Assembly (NCBI RefSeq): GCF_028858725.1
Contig: NC_084769.1
Span: 11,161,501 to 11,225,500 of the forward strand
Length of the DNA: 64,000 nucleotides
From: Colius striatus
Taxonomy: Eukaryota > Chordata > Aves > Coliiformes > Coliidae
Reading direction: 5' to 3'
Shown: positions 26,401-38,400 of the stretch, piece after piece
Position numbering within the stretch: the first letter of the stretch is position 1
How the letters are laid out: every line of letters begins with the position of its first letter
The notes under the pieces: generated by a model
What the model saw: the letters and a program-made list of their open reading frames with translations, nothing else
The model's database searches: none
What the model was told of the DNA's origin: nothing
Translations under genes and position numbers: made by a program

Positions 26401-29400
26401 TCTTCTTGACTTGTTGCAGTAGCTCCTCGTTCATCCACACAGGCTTCTTACCTCCTTTACCTGAGTTTTTCCTTGTGGGGATACACTGATCTTGAACTTA
26501 AAGGAAGTGGCGCTGGAAGATTAACCAGCTTTCCTGGGCCTGACTATGGTCTAGAATCCTAGCCCATGAGATCCTCCAAGCAGGTCTTTGAAGAGGCTGA
26601 AGTCAGCTCTCCTGAAGTCTGGAGTCATAATCCTCCACCCTTGTTAGGAAGTATTCCCTCCTTGCTGCTAGAAATTCAGATTTTTGGAAGAAATCCTATC
26701 TCAGGGAAGCTGATAAAAGTCTTGTTGAGATATGAGCATAGAGACTTGCTTTAGTTTTTTGATTCCTCATTTTTTTCCTGCTTAGAGACTGGAGTGTGGA
26801 GCTGTTGTGCCTGGGTTGCCAGCTGCTGGCTGTCCTGGCATAAGCTCCTTTACTGCCTTCTGCATTTTTAACGTCATTTTAAAAAGATCTGGGGAGGGTG
26901 GGTTTTGCCATGCACTGATGAGGACTAATTTTGAAATACTGTTATTTTTTGGTGACAGAAACCCTCTGCTCCCAGCAGTCCCTCTGGCAGTGTGCTCTGT
27001 GTTAAAGAGAGGAAACACGGGGGGTGCAGCTATGCCCCTGCCTGTTGTGTCAGGTGGGGTTGGGTACTGCTGTGGGTGACGCTGCCGCCACCCCAGCTGA
27101 AGCAAATTCACTTGTCCATGGGCAACATGGCCCTCTCTGCTCTGCTTTCCAGGTGCTGGAAGCCATCACCGTGCTGCAGGCATCCAGGAGAGAGGCAAGA
27201 GGGCTGTGGCTTCTGCCAGCACCCAGGCAGCTGCGGAGAGGGTGTCGCTGGAGACTGCTGGCACCTCTTTGGCCAGAGGGCCGCTGGGCAGGCGCAGCGG
27301 GGCCTGGGACGTGACGGCGTTGAACGGTGCGATGAGGACGGTGCTACTGCCTTTATCTGTGGGGACTTGGCACCGGGGTGAGCTGTCCCAGTGCAGCCTG
27401 GGAACAAGGGGCATGCTGTTCCCTGAGAATCAGGGCCTTGGTTAAGCCTGGCTCCCCTGTGTGCTGGATCCAGCCCTCCATCCTCAAAGTGGGCCCGGGG
27501 CAGTTTTGGGCTTGCTTCATGCACAAGGGTGGAAAGAAGAAGCTGTGTGGCTTCTCCTGGCCTTGAAAGTTATGAATTACTCAGTGCAGCTCCCAAACAC
27601 AAAGCTGCTGCAGGCAGAGCACAGGCAAGGGGGCTGCAGGCTGCGGGAGGAGGCAGAGGGTGCCGCTGGAGGATGCTGGGTGGGCAGCTCGGTCCATCCT
27701 TGTGCTCTCATTTGCTTTCCCTCATTACCTTGCAGGCAGCGGCAGCCCCTCGCGACTGGCAAGTGGCCGGGTGGGCACGGAGCCACCCGACAGCCCTCCC
27801 ACAGGCACTGCAACCACTTCACCTACCCCCCTGGGGAGCAGTAGGGGGATGCTGTGGCCCCTTCCCAGCACCTCCATCCCTGGGTCTCCAAAACAGCCTC
27901 AGTCCTCCCCACGAACTTCCAGTACCCAGACTGGTGCAAGCCACATTGTGTTACACCCGGGGCATGTCACAGGGGATTCCACAAGCACCCCTCTCGTGAT
28001 ATCACCTGCCATGGACAGCACTTTCAGAGGTGAGCTTTGCTGGCCCACAGGTTTCTTTTATAGCTTTAAAAAGCCTTTATATATAGCTTTTGCTTCCTTC
28101 AAACAGAGAAGATGGCTTTGTTCTGTGTGTGCTGTGTTATTGTTTGGATGGCTGGCTGAAATTCCCTGCTGGAAGCAGAAAAAAGCAATGGAAAAAAATA
28201 ATTGGGTCCAAAAACCCCAAACCATTTCCACTTAATAAAAAAGAGAAGTCTTTGGACCTTATCTCTGTGTTTTCTGCAGGGTGGCATGTGCAGCTCTGAA
28301 ATACCATGGCTGGTTCAGTGCCAGTTGCAGAGCAATGGAGAGGTCCCAGCCCCACCTGAGTAGTGTCCCGTACCCGAGTGGTACGACTGTGGAGCATGAG
28401 GCTGTTAGACCGTGCTCATGGCCATACCAGGCCACAAAATGATGGAGTGGAACATCTCCCTTCTGATGAAAGGCTCTTTAGCTTGGAGGAGACTGAGGAG
28501 TGACCTCATTAACGTTTACAAATATGTAAAGAGTGGATGTCAGGAGCATGGAGCCAGGCTGTTCTCAATGATGGCCAATGATGGGACAAGGGGAAATGGG
28601 TACAAGTTGGAATATAAGAGCTTCCAAAGAAATACAAGGAAGAATTTCTTCCCTGTTCAGGTGAGGGAGCACTGGAAGGGGCTGCCCAAATGAGTTGTGG
28701 AGTTTCCTTCTCTGGGGACATTCAAAACCCACCTGGATGAGTTCCTGTGTGACCTACTCTAGGTGGTCCTGCTCTGGCAGAGGGGTTGGACTGGATGAGC
28801 TTTCAAGACCCCTCCCAGACCTTGAAATTCTGTGATCCTGTGATTCTGTGATTTGCTTTTGGCTAGGCAGGGTGAGTTGCCTGTGCAGGACAGGCACAGG
28901 ACAGCAAACCTGAGGTCCCTGAGCTCTCCTGCCATTTGCTTTATAAGCAGCTCATTTCTGGAGCTCTCAAAAATAGAAACTTTACCCTCATCCACATTAA
29001 TTTATGGAAAACTTTGGTGTTGCTGTGTTATCCTGTGCCTGGGGCTGACCAGGAGCAAACACACCTCCAGAGTTCTCACACTGATGTGTCCCTTCCTTCT
29101 GTCACAGCTGCTGGGAGCAGGGCTGCAGAGAACCCGAGGCTGAGTATCCAAACAGCAGCATCGAGCTCTGCAAATCAGTCCCAGGCCACAGCACCCTCCT
29201 CAGCGGCCCTGACGCTGAGACCTTTCCCTGGGCCCTCCTCAGAGCACTGGCTCACCCTTTCCCGCCTGGCTTCAGGAAGCACTGCTGTGGGTAAGCTCGA
29301 GTAGTCTACAGTTTGTTATTTTACCCTATTTTGTGCTTGCTTAAGGATTTTTTCCTGTGTCCCATTGAGTCCTGGGATGAGTAGTGAGCTGCACGCTCGT

Positions 29401-32400
29401 GTGGGAATATGGCCACGCTCAGGTTTCCCCTCTTTGCTGTTTGGTGCCACGTTCAGGCTACGAAAAGCTTTAAGAGTGCCTGGGCCCGTTTCCACCAGTC
29501 ATAGAGCAAAGGTGGGATCAAAGGGAAGTGCCTGCAGTCCTTGTCCGGTGGGGTTTCCCGCTGGCCGAGCCGAGCCGGCTCTGGTGAAGCCGTGTGTCCT
29601 GGCAGCGAGCCCCAGGCTGTGTGCAAGGCCTTCCTGTGGCGAGGGGATTCATGCCTTTCCAGAAGAGCACTTTGTCCAGATTGAAAACTTCCGATGTTTA
29701 ACATCCGTATGTGCGCCGTAAGCGTCTGGGAAGAAAATGGAGCCATCTGTTTATAATTTCATCTCTGTAAATCCCTGGGTTTATACTGTGCTGTAGCCAT
29801 TGGAAGCAGCTACCAGCCATCCAACCTGTCGGCCACGGAGAGCAGAGTTTGGGATTTCACCGCCACCGGCACCTCTGTTTCCACGACAGCCACCAAGGGT
29901 GGAGGGAGGACGTTGAGATCTCTGCCAGCCAGCACCAGGCTGGCTGGTGCAGCATTGATATCCAGCTCTGGTACAGAAGTCACCAGTTCTTCAGACCAGA
30001 CCCGGTCCCCTGGGACGTCTTTGGGAGCCCAAAGTGGTGATGGCAGAGGTGCCACAGACCCGTTGCTCACAGGCTCGCCGTCTGCTTTGGAAAGCACTTC
30101 CACAAGTGAGTTTTGATAGCTAGCTCTATAACTCAGAACATTATTTAAAGACTCTTTATAAACAAAATACATCCTTTTTATTTTAAAGAAAGGAGGAATA
30201 ATATTGTATTTGGCACATTCTGTACATTTAAAAACATTTCACAGAAATGAAAGTATGGATAAATATTATTCTTGTTGGAAGAGGGTAGATTTTCCTTGAA
30301 AACGTTGAGTTGTGAAAGCAATAACTTCAGGAGTTCCTATACAGACCATTCTTTCCCTTGGTGATCTCCCAGAATTAAAGATTTCCATATTAAATATTCA
30401 CACATACATTGTCTGCATCTACAGGTAGCAGGATGAAGTCTGCCCAGCTGTTTTCATTTCCCTAGGTGCAGTTTTATATCTCTTTTCTCCTCCTTTTAGC
30501 CTTTAACAGCACTTATGAACTCAAGAGCATCCCAGATGCAGAAAAGGCGACGCTGCACTTGGACACCCGTGATGCTGACATGGCCAGCATAGCAGTGGAG
30601 GCACCGGAGTCCCCCACAGATGGTCGTACAGATGGGGTGACAAAGGGCTCTGCCATCAGCACCAACCCCACCAGCTCATTGGAGAGGACCTTCTCCTCCC
30701 TGGGGGCTGGGACACACCATCCTAACAGCTCACTGGAAGGCACGGATCTCCCAGAACGTCCTGGGGAGCCTTTGCTCACAAACTCCCTCTCTACTTCCCA
30801 AAGGCCTTTCAGAGGTAAATTTGCTGATTTGAAAGTTGACTGCTTTGGGACTGGATGACATTTCACATCCTCATGCAATTTTTCTTTAGCTCTGGCCATC
30901 AGTTGCTCTTGGATATGTGGATATGTTTAGTACTGACTGCATCAGGCTGGCAGCAGGGCTGGTGGGATGGGTGGGAGTGGATCTCAGCTTTTGGGTGGAA
31001 AACATCAGTGTCCTCATTGCTAATGAAACTCCCATGCTGGGAACAGCAGCCATCAGTTAGAAATATGTGGGTACACTTTTTACCTGCCAGAGACAGTTTG
31101 GCTGGGAATTTGTAGCTGTTGCCTGGCACTGTGTCTGCCGTGCAGGCTGATGTGTAAGAGAGATGACATTCTAGAAGTCCCCACAGTCACGACCATGCTG
31201 ACTCACCCCATGCCCTTAGAGTGGTCCCAAGTGAGCTCTGCCCCACCATTCACCATTAGTTCACAATTAAGCTGGAACAAAAAAAGTTCCACTTAAACAC
31301 AAGGAGAAACTTCTTTGCTGTGAGGGTGAGGGAGCCCTGGCACAAGCTGCCCAGGGAGGGAGGGTGTGGAGGCTTCTGCTCTGAGGAGTTCCAAACCCAC
31401 TTGGATGTGTTCCTGTGCCCCCTGATCTAGGTGAACCTGCTTTAGCAGAGGGTTGGACTGGATAACCTCTAGAGGTCCCTTCCAACCCCTGCCATTCTGT
31501 GATCCTGTAAGACCATTGCTCTGTGAGTCACAGTGCAGCTGGTGAAATATCAGCATCCCCAGCACTGTGATTTGAGAGAGCCTGGGGCAGCACACCTGCT
31601 AAGCAAGGAGTAAGCCAGGCTGGGTCAAATGCTAGACTGGGGCAATGGCGTGTTTCCGAGCATCTTATGGGTGAGGCTGTGCCCAAACCTGGGTGCCTGG
31701 TGCTATGGGAATCTCTGGTCCATGGCCATACTGTCCACCCAGTACTGAGACTGTAGCTTGGTTCTCTGGACTGCCACTAGAAAACCTAAACCAGGCCTGT
31801 TTGAGCTCATCCTCTGGATTTACTTTGAAGTTAGAGGTGTATACTCCTGATTTAAACAGGCTTGAAGGCAGCTTAAACTCAGAAATTAGGTTTTGTGCAC
31901 AGCCTGCAGTTAAAAACCATGCTTTTAAGTAGAGGTTTTCATGGCTTTTTGTAAGCCACATGTACTTGAGCATAAGGGATTCACCTCTTCCCAGAGAAGT
32001 GCCTTTTCCAGCTTGGTTCTCAACAAACAGCACAGAAATACATCCTGTACAAACAACCACCTACTGTATAGCTCTATGTGCATAAATCAAAACTGGTTTT
32101 ATTGTCTCAGGTGTCAGGAGCAGCCACAGATCAGTTATGAGCTCAATGACAGAGAAGAAACCCTTTACCTCCTCTCCCACCAGCGCTTTCGTTTCAGCTA
32201 CGGCCACCAGCAGCAGCGGGAGGCCCCTGAGCTCTGTCACAGGCAGCAGCTCATGGGCAGCAGAAGTCTCCATGTCCAGTAGTGACATGTACAGGACCTT
32301 GGGCACGGTCCAGTCTTCATCCCTGTCATCTGTGAGAGACACCTACAGAGTTCGTGAGCCCAGAGGAATCACAGATGTCACTGAGCGGGTGCCAGACCCT

Positions 32401-35400
32401 TCACTAACACGCTCTCGCTCTCCTTTGGGAGATCCTTCCCCAGGTAAACTCAAGTTAGAAGTGAAATGCCATTTCTCTCTTAAGTAAAAGGAGGACTGTG
32501 ACTGTGTCTTACATTTGCCTGACTCTTTGCTGCTATGCAAAGTATATTGCTTGGAAGGATGCAGTCTGATTTTGTGTCTGAGATATTTCAGCTCTTGCTT
32601 GACCAAAAAAAGTGGTTTGGGTTTTTTACAGAAAGGGCACATCTGTGGAAAGTCTCATAAACCAAAGAAAAAGAATTAGCTTCCAAATCACAGATCTCTT
32701 TTTACTATCTCCAGTGGCTGTCTCCATTTTATAGGCAAGACAACTAAGCAAGAAGAATTAGATCATGTCCCTGCAGTTCCAGGGACTGGACTTTGGTTCC
32801 TGCTCTCTCTCCTACCCCTTGGACTGTTCTGCTTCCCAGAAATTAAACCAGCCTGACAAATTTAAGGCAACTTTGAATGTGGTCTCTCATGCCACTGTTT
32901 GATCCTAGACTCTGCCATGGTGCTGAAGGCATCAGATCCCCCAGTCCTGTTTTTTCCTGCTCTTAGACCTTCACACTACTCTGTGCTGTGCTTTGTCTGA
33001 ACCAGCTTCCAGGCTCTTCTGCGTTGTTATGGTATTTGTTTGTTCTAGAAGCATGGAATGCACTCAGGCACGTAATGGTGAAGTCGAGTGCACAGTGTTC
33101 GTAGTTCAACAGTTTTTATGCAATAGTATATTTTTTAGAAGACAGATTTCTGTAGGAAGGGTTCATATCTTCGGAAGTTTCCTATTTTCTCTCGACTGAC
33201 ATCTCATATTTTCTGGTTCTGCTCGTACTTGCTGCCTCTGGGTGCTACTGAAAGAAAGCTTGTCTGCTTGCTTATAGTTTCACACATGTGAAAATGTAAA
33301 TTGTGTCTTTATCACATCTTAGCTACTGGAGGCAGCCATGTGTTATTCAGCATCCTGTCAACAGAGAGAAGAACCGATTCCCCCACCGCCAGTACCTCCG
33401 TTTCCGCAACAGCCGCCAAGGGTGGAGGGAGGACGTTAAGGTCTCTGCCAGCCAGCACCAGGCTGGCCCAAACAACAGAGATTTACACCACTGGTACTGA
33501 AACCATCCACGCTCCAGATCATACCTGGACCTCTTTGGGGCCCCAGGGTGGTGGCAGCAGAGGTCCCACCATGTTGTCCATGGAACCGTTGCTTGCAGGC
33601 TCCCCATCTGCTTCAGAGAGCGTTTCCCCAGGTGAGCTCTCCTGTAGACCTCCACCATCTGCTCTGTATGGAAGAGTGAGGGTAACTTGGAGATGCTGGA
33701 CAATGGCAATTATGCCTCGTTTTGAGTAGCAGGAGTTTGGTGCTGCCATAAGCCCCCACCACTGAGTGCAGGTGCTGCAGGTGCACAGTGCCTGCAGAGG
33801 GACTGTGGTGCTGGGAACAGCATTGAAAGGAAGGGAACCCAACAGAGCTCATACGGCTTGTTCCTTGTGCCCTCCTCGTGTCCTCCTGTGAGCAGCACCT
33901 CCTAGAAGCATAGTCACAGAATGGTAGGAGTTGGAAGGGACCTTTAGAGATCATCCCATCCAAACCCTTGCTGAAATAGCTCCCCATCAATCAGGGGGCA
34001 CAGGAACGTGTCCAGGCAGGTTTGGAAACCTGCAGAGAAGGAGCTTCTACACCCTCCCTGGGAGGCCTGTGCCAGGGCTCCCTCACCTCAACAGTAAAGA
34101 AGTTTTAAGTGGAACTTTTTGTGTTCCAGCTTCTTTAAAATACCCCTTCTTCTGCTGCTGGACACTACAGAAAAAAAAAGTGCTGCCCCAACCTCCTGAC
34201 ATCCACCATTTAGATATCTGTAAATATTAATGATATCCCCTCTCAATCTACTCTTCTGTAGACTAAACAGCCCCAGTTCCCGCAGCCTTTCCTCATAAGG
34301 AAGATGCTCCAGTCCCCTGATCATCTTGGTGGCCCTGTGCTGGACTGTATCCAGCAGCTCCCTGTCCCTCTTGAGCTGGGGAGCCCAGAACTGGACACAG
34401 GACTCCAAATGACACCTCACCAGGGCAGAGTAGAGGAGAGGAGAACCCACACCTTGCACAGGAAAGGATTGTGTCTTCACAGTTAGTGTTTTCTCCAGCT
34501 GTAGGTCTCCTGCCACATTTTATCTGTGCCACCAGCCTGAGGGTGGTGATGTGAGAGAGCACACCCACCTGTTTATAGCTTAGGATCTATAAATCCATTT
34601 TGCTTTGCCCTTTTGCAGCAGAACAGACCTCTGCAGCAGGACACCTGCCCGATGCTCCTCTCAGCAGTCTGCCCAGCTCGGTGACAGCCACGAGTGCTGG
34701 GGAGAGGAGCACAGTGCCCATGCCAGGCCCTGGTGCAACATCCAGCACTGCAGGGAGCTCTGCTCCCACTCTGCCCCACACCAGCTCCTTGGATGTAGTC
34801 CTTCTATCCACATCAGCCACAGACACTGCGAGGCACAGTGATGTTTCACAGAACGATGCTGAAGCCACTGACCTTCCAACAAAGACACTGCCTGTATTTT
34901 CTCCCAGCAGTTCAGTGCCTTCACCTTCACCAAGTGCTTCAGGTGGGTCTTTTGGTTTCCTGGCTTACCATGCAGGGCATCCTTCCTCCTCACCCTCTTC
35001 CTGAGCTCCCACCCTCCCTTTTCTAGCCTTAAACTGGATTTGCCTTTTTAGTAAGCCTGCTTTATTGTGAAAGGTGTCAGCACTGCATGCTTGGTGAGTT
35101 TTTTGCCTCATGGCACTTGGGCAACACTTCTCATGTTGGATCTAGACAGCCAGGCAGCTCTTCTGGGCCACATGCAAAGGCTGGCATGGAGCCTTGGTCT
35201 CAGCCCTCAGCCTGGAGGAGCCTGGCACAAGATGTGCCAAGGGATCAATAGACCTTTTACCATTTCTTATATCCCGGTAACCATGTGTTTTGGCCTCAGC
35301 CGTGCTGCCAAGGTCACACCAGAGCTGGTTTCAAACCCACTGATCCACCCAAGGAGAGTTGTGTAGGACATTAAAGACCAGGTTCTATCTCCCTGCTGGT

Positions 35401-38400
35401 GTTCTCTCTCATAAATGCTGTGCACCAAAAACTCTTCTATTTGTCTGGTGTAAAGGAGAGAAGTACAAACCACCTGAGAACCTCACTTAGTAAATAAGTG
35501 ATGCTGCTCACTAAGTACCACCTCTGCTGTGAGGATTGAAAAGTTCGGGTTTTGGTCACTGTAGAGGCCTCAAAGATATTCTTAATATAAATATATATAT
35601 ATATATATATAAATACATCTATGTATATCTCTGTATTGCAGTTCCAGAGAGAGGAAGAAGAGTTTCTGGCGCTCCTACAGAGACAACGTACATCTTGACC
35701 ACACTCTCCAGACACAAGGAGGGAACATCTGAGGCTGCAACTGACCATGACACGTGGAGCACAGTGTCAGAAAACCCCACATCTCACCTGGACATGGCTG
35801 TGGAGCCCCTCACCAGTCCCCTGCCATCCTCCACAGCATGGCCCGAAAAGGGGCATGTCTCGTCTGGCCAAGCAGAGTACTCAGAGCCCAAGGTCACCCT
35901 TTCCTCCAGGGCCTCCACCTCCTTCTCAGCTGCTGCTGAACCTTCCAGTGAGTTTTTCTGAAGTCTGGGATGATGTTTGAATTCAGAAAAATCAGACTGT
36001 CTCTTGTTCCCCCTCTTCCATGGGATTGATATGAACACCAACACGTGTCAGTGCTGTTGCAGGTGTGGGCAGGATTTCTAAGCAGTGGTCATTCTACTCC
36101 TTAATGTTGTATTTCTGCAGTTGCTGATGCTTAACAAAAAAGTCTGAGGCATGAGACATGTAGCTTCTTGCTGTAGGACACATCTACTACCTGCCTGGGT
36201 TGGGTAACATAAACATGCTGTTATGACTCTAATGGTACTCATTATCTCCATGTATTTAGACAGTCCTGTTTCTTTGGAGTAGGCTTTGTTAAATCCACAT
36301 TTAAGGTGGCAGATATGGAGATCTACTTAATCTGTATTTAATCTGTGTTTATCCGTGCAATTTTATTAATCTGCATTTCCAAACAGAATTATTGTAGAAC
36401 TCACAAGTGCTCTCTTCTCTGAGATGATAAAATCAGATGCCTGCTTTTTGATCCTATTCCAGCCATGGGCAGCAGCCGTCATTTCCTAAGCAGCTCGAGT
36501 GCTGAGGAAAGAACATCCAGGCCCGTCACTGACCGTGTGTACAGTGCATCCACTGGCAGTGGAGAGGTGATGCTGCACTCAGTGACAGACAGCACACTGG
36601 CCATGGGCACGGAGAGCTCTACTTCCTACACCGAGACCGGCAGCCCTCTGGGGCCAGCTGAGGCAGGAGCAGGGCCAGTGGAGCAGAACAGGATGACCAA
36701 TGCCTCCACCAGCACTGGAGGCTTCACAGGCTTTGCAACAGAGATTCTCTTTGAGCGTTCTTCCAAGATACCCACTTACTCTTCATTCCAAGATGACCTC
36801 ACAAGTAAGTTAGTGTCTCCTGGCGTACACACAAGTAAGTTAGTGTCCTGGCTGGGGAGTGGGAGAAATTCACACTGTTCTGCATTTCTCTACCTTGTAT
36901 ACAAACTTCTCATTCATTAGGACATGCAGTGCCACCCATGGGTTTGCTCAGGGGAGATGCTTTCATCAAAGGACCTAAAGCCTGCATTATTCCTTTCTAT
37001 CCTGACTAGTTTATTTTGGGTAATGCTTTTAGAAGTGTTTCACAGTTTTCAAGTGTTGCAGCATTGTGCCCAGGTGGCCAAGAAGGCCAATGGCATCCTG
37101 GCTTGTATCAGAAATAGTGTGACCAGCAGGACCAGGGCAGTGATTGTTCTCCTGTACTGGGCACTGGTGAGGTCACGCCTCGAGTGCTGTGTTTAGTTCT
37201 GGGCCCCTCACTACATTGAGGTGCTGGAGATTGTCCAGAGATGGACAACAAAGCTGGTGAAGAGTCTGGAGAACGAGTCTGATGAGGAGTGTCTGAGGGA
37301 GCTGGGGTTATTTAGCCTGGAGAAGAGGAGGTTGAAGGGAGACATGATCACTCTCTATAGCTATCTGAAAGGAGGTTGTAGCGAGGTGGGGATTGGTCTC
37401 TTCTCTCCAGCAATGAGTGATAGGAAAAGAGGAAATGGGATCTAGTTGCACCAGAGGATGTTTAGATTGGAGATGAAGAAGAACTTTTTAACCAAGAAGG
37501 TTGTTAGATTCTGTCCCAGGCTGTCCAGGGAGGTAGTAGAGTCCCCATCCCTTGAGATATTTAAAAGCCGTGTAGCTGAGGTGCTGAGGGACATGGTTTA
37601 GTGATGTGTTTGGCAGTGTGAGGTGAGTGGTTGGACTTGATGATCTTAAAGATCTTTCCCAACCAAAGCGATTCTACGATGATGACCTAAGTCAATTGTA
37701 GAATTAAACCAAGTTTTCAATACCCTATTTTTTATTTTTAGAGATTGCTGAACTTAGCTGTTCATCCTGACATTTGTATGATGAGATTGACTGCACCTTT
37801 TGTGCTAAATAATTGGAATCCTCGTTTAGGGTTTCCTAACTGCAAAGTCTTCAATCAATGTGTTCAGGATAAGCTGCAAATTAGCGTAATAATTTCATTC
37901 TGCAGATGCAGGAGGTTCACTGTCTAAAACCAAATTGACTGAAGAAGAGGGATATTCATTACTTGGGAATGGAGGATAAGAGGGAGATGATATAAGTTTT
38001 AGAAATTATGAGTGATAAAGAGAACAGATGGGTTTTCCTGCTTAGCTTGCCACAAAATATCATGGAACGATAAATGCTCAATGGTATTAGAAATGCAATA
38101 CTGGAAGAAGACTACTTTAGAAACCTACTTGTTTCAGAGAAGCCTTGTGTCTGTCAGAGTTCACCATTTTAGAATCAATTAGGGATTGCATAAGACTTCT
38201 GATCCAATGCCTGTGCTTGGATGGTGCTCTAAATTTTCAGATGACCATGGGCCAGTTCACAGACAAGAATATTTTATGTATTTAGCAAGTGATTTTAACA
38301 TGACATCAAAATACTTTCATATTACTCTGTCTTTCTAATGTATTCTGTCCTTTTTACTGCAGGCTTTTCAAGTAGCCATCAGCCAGGTAGCCTTGATGCT

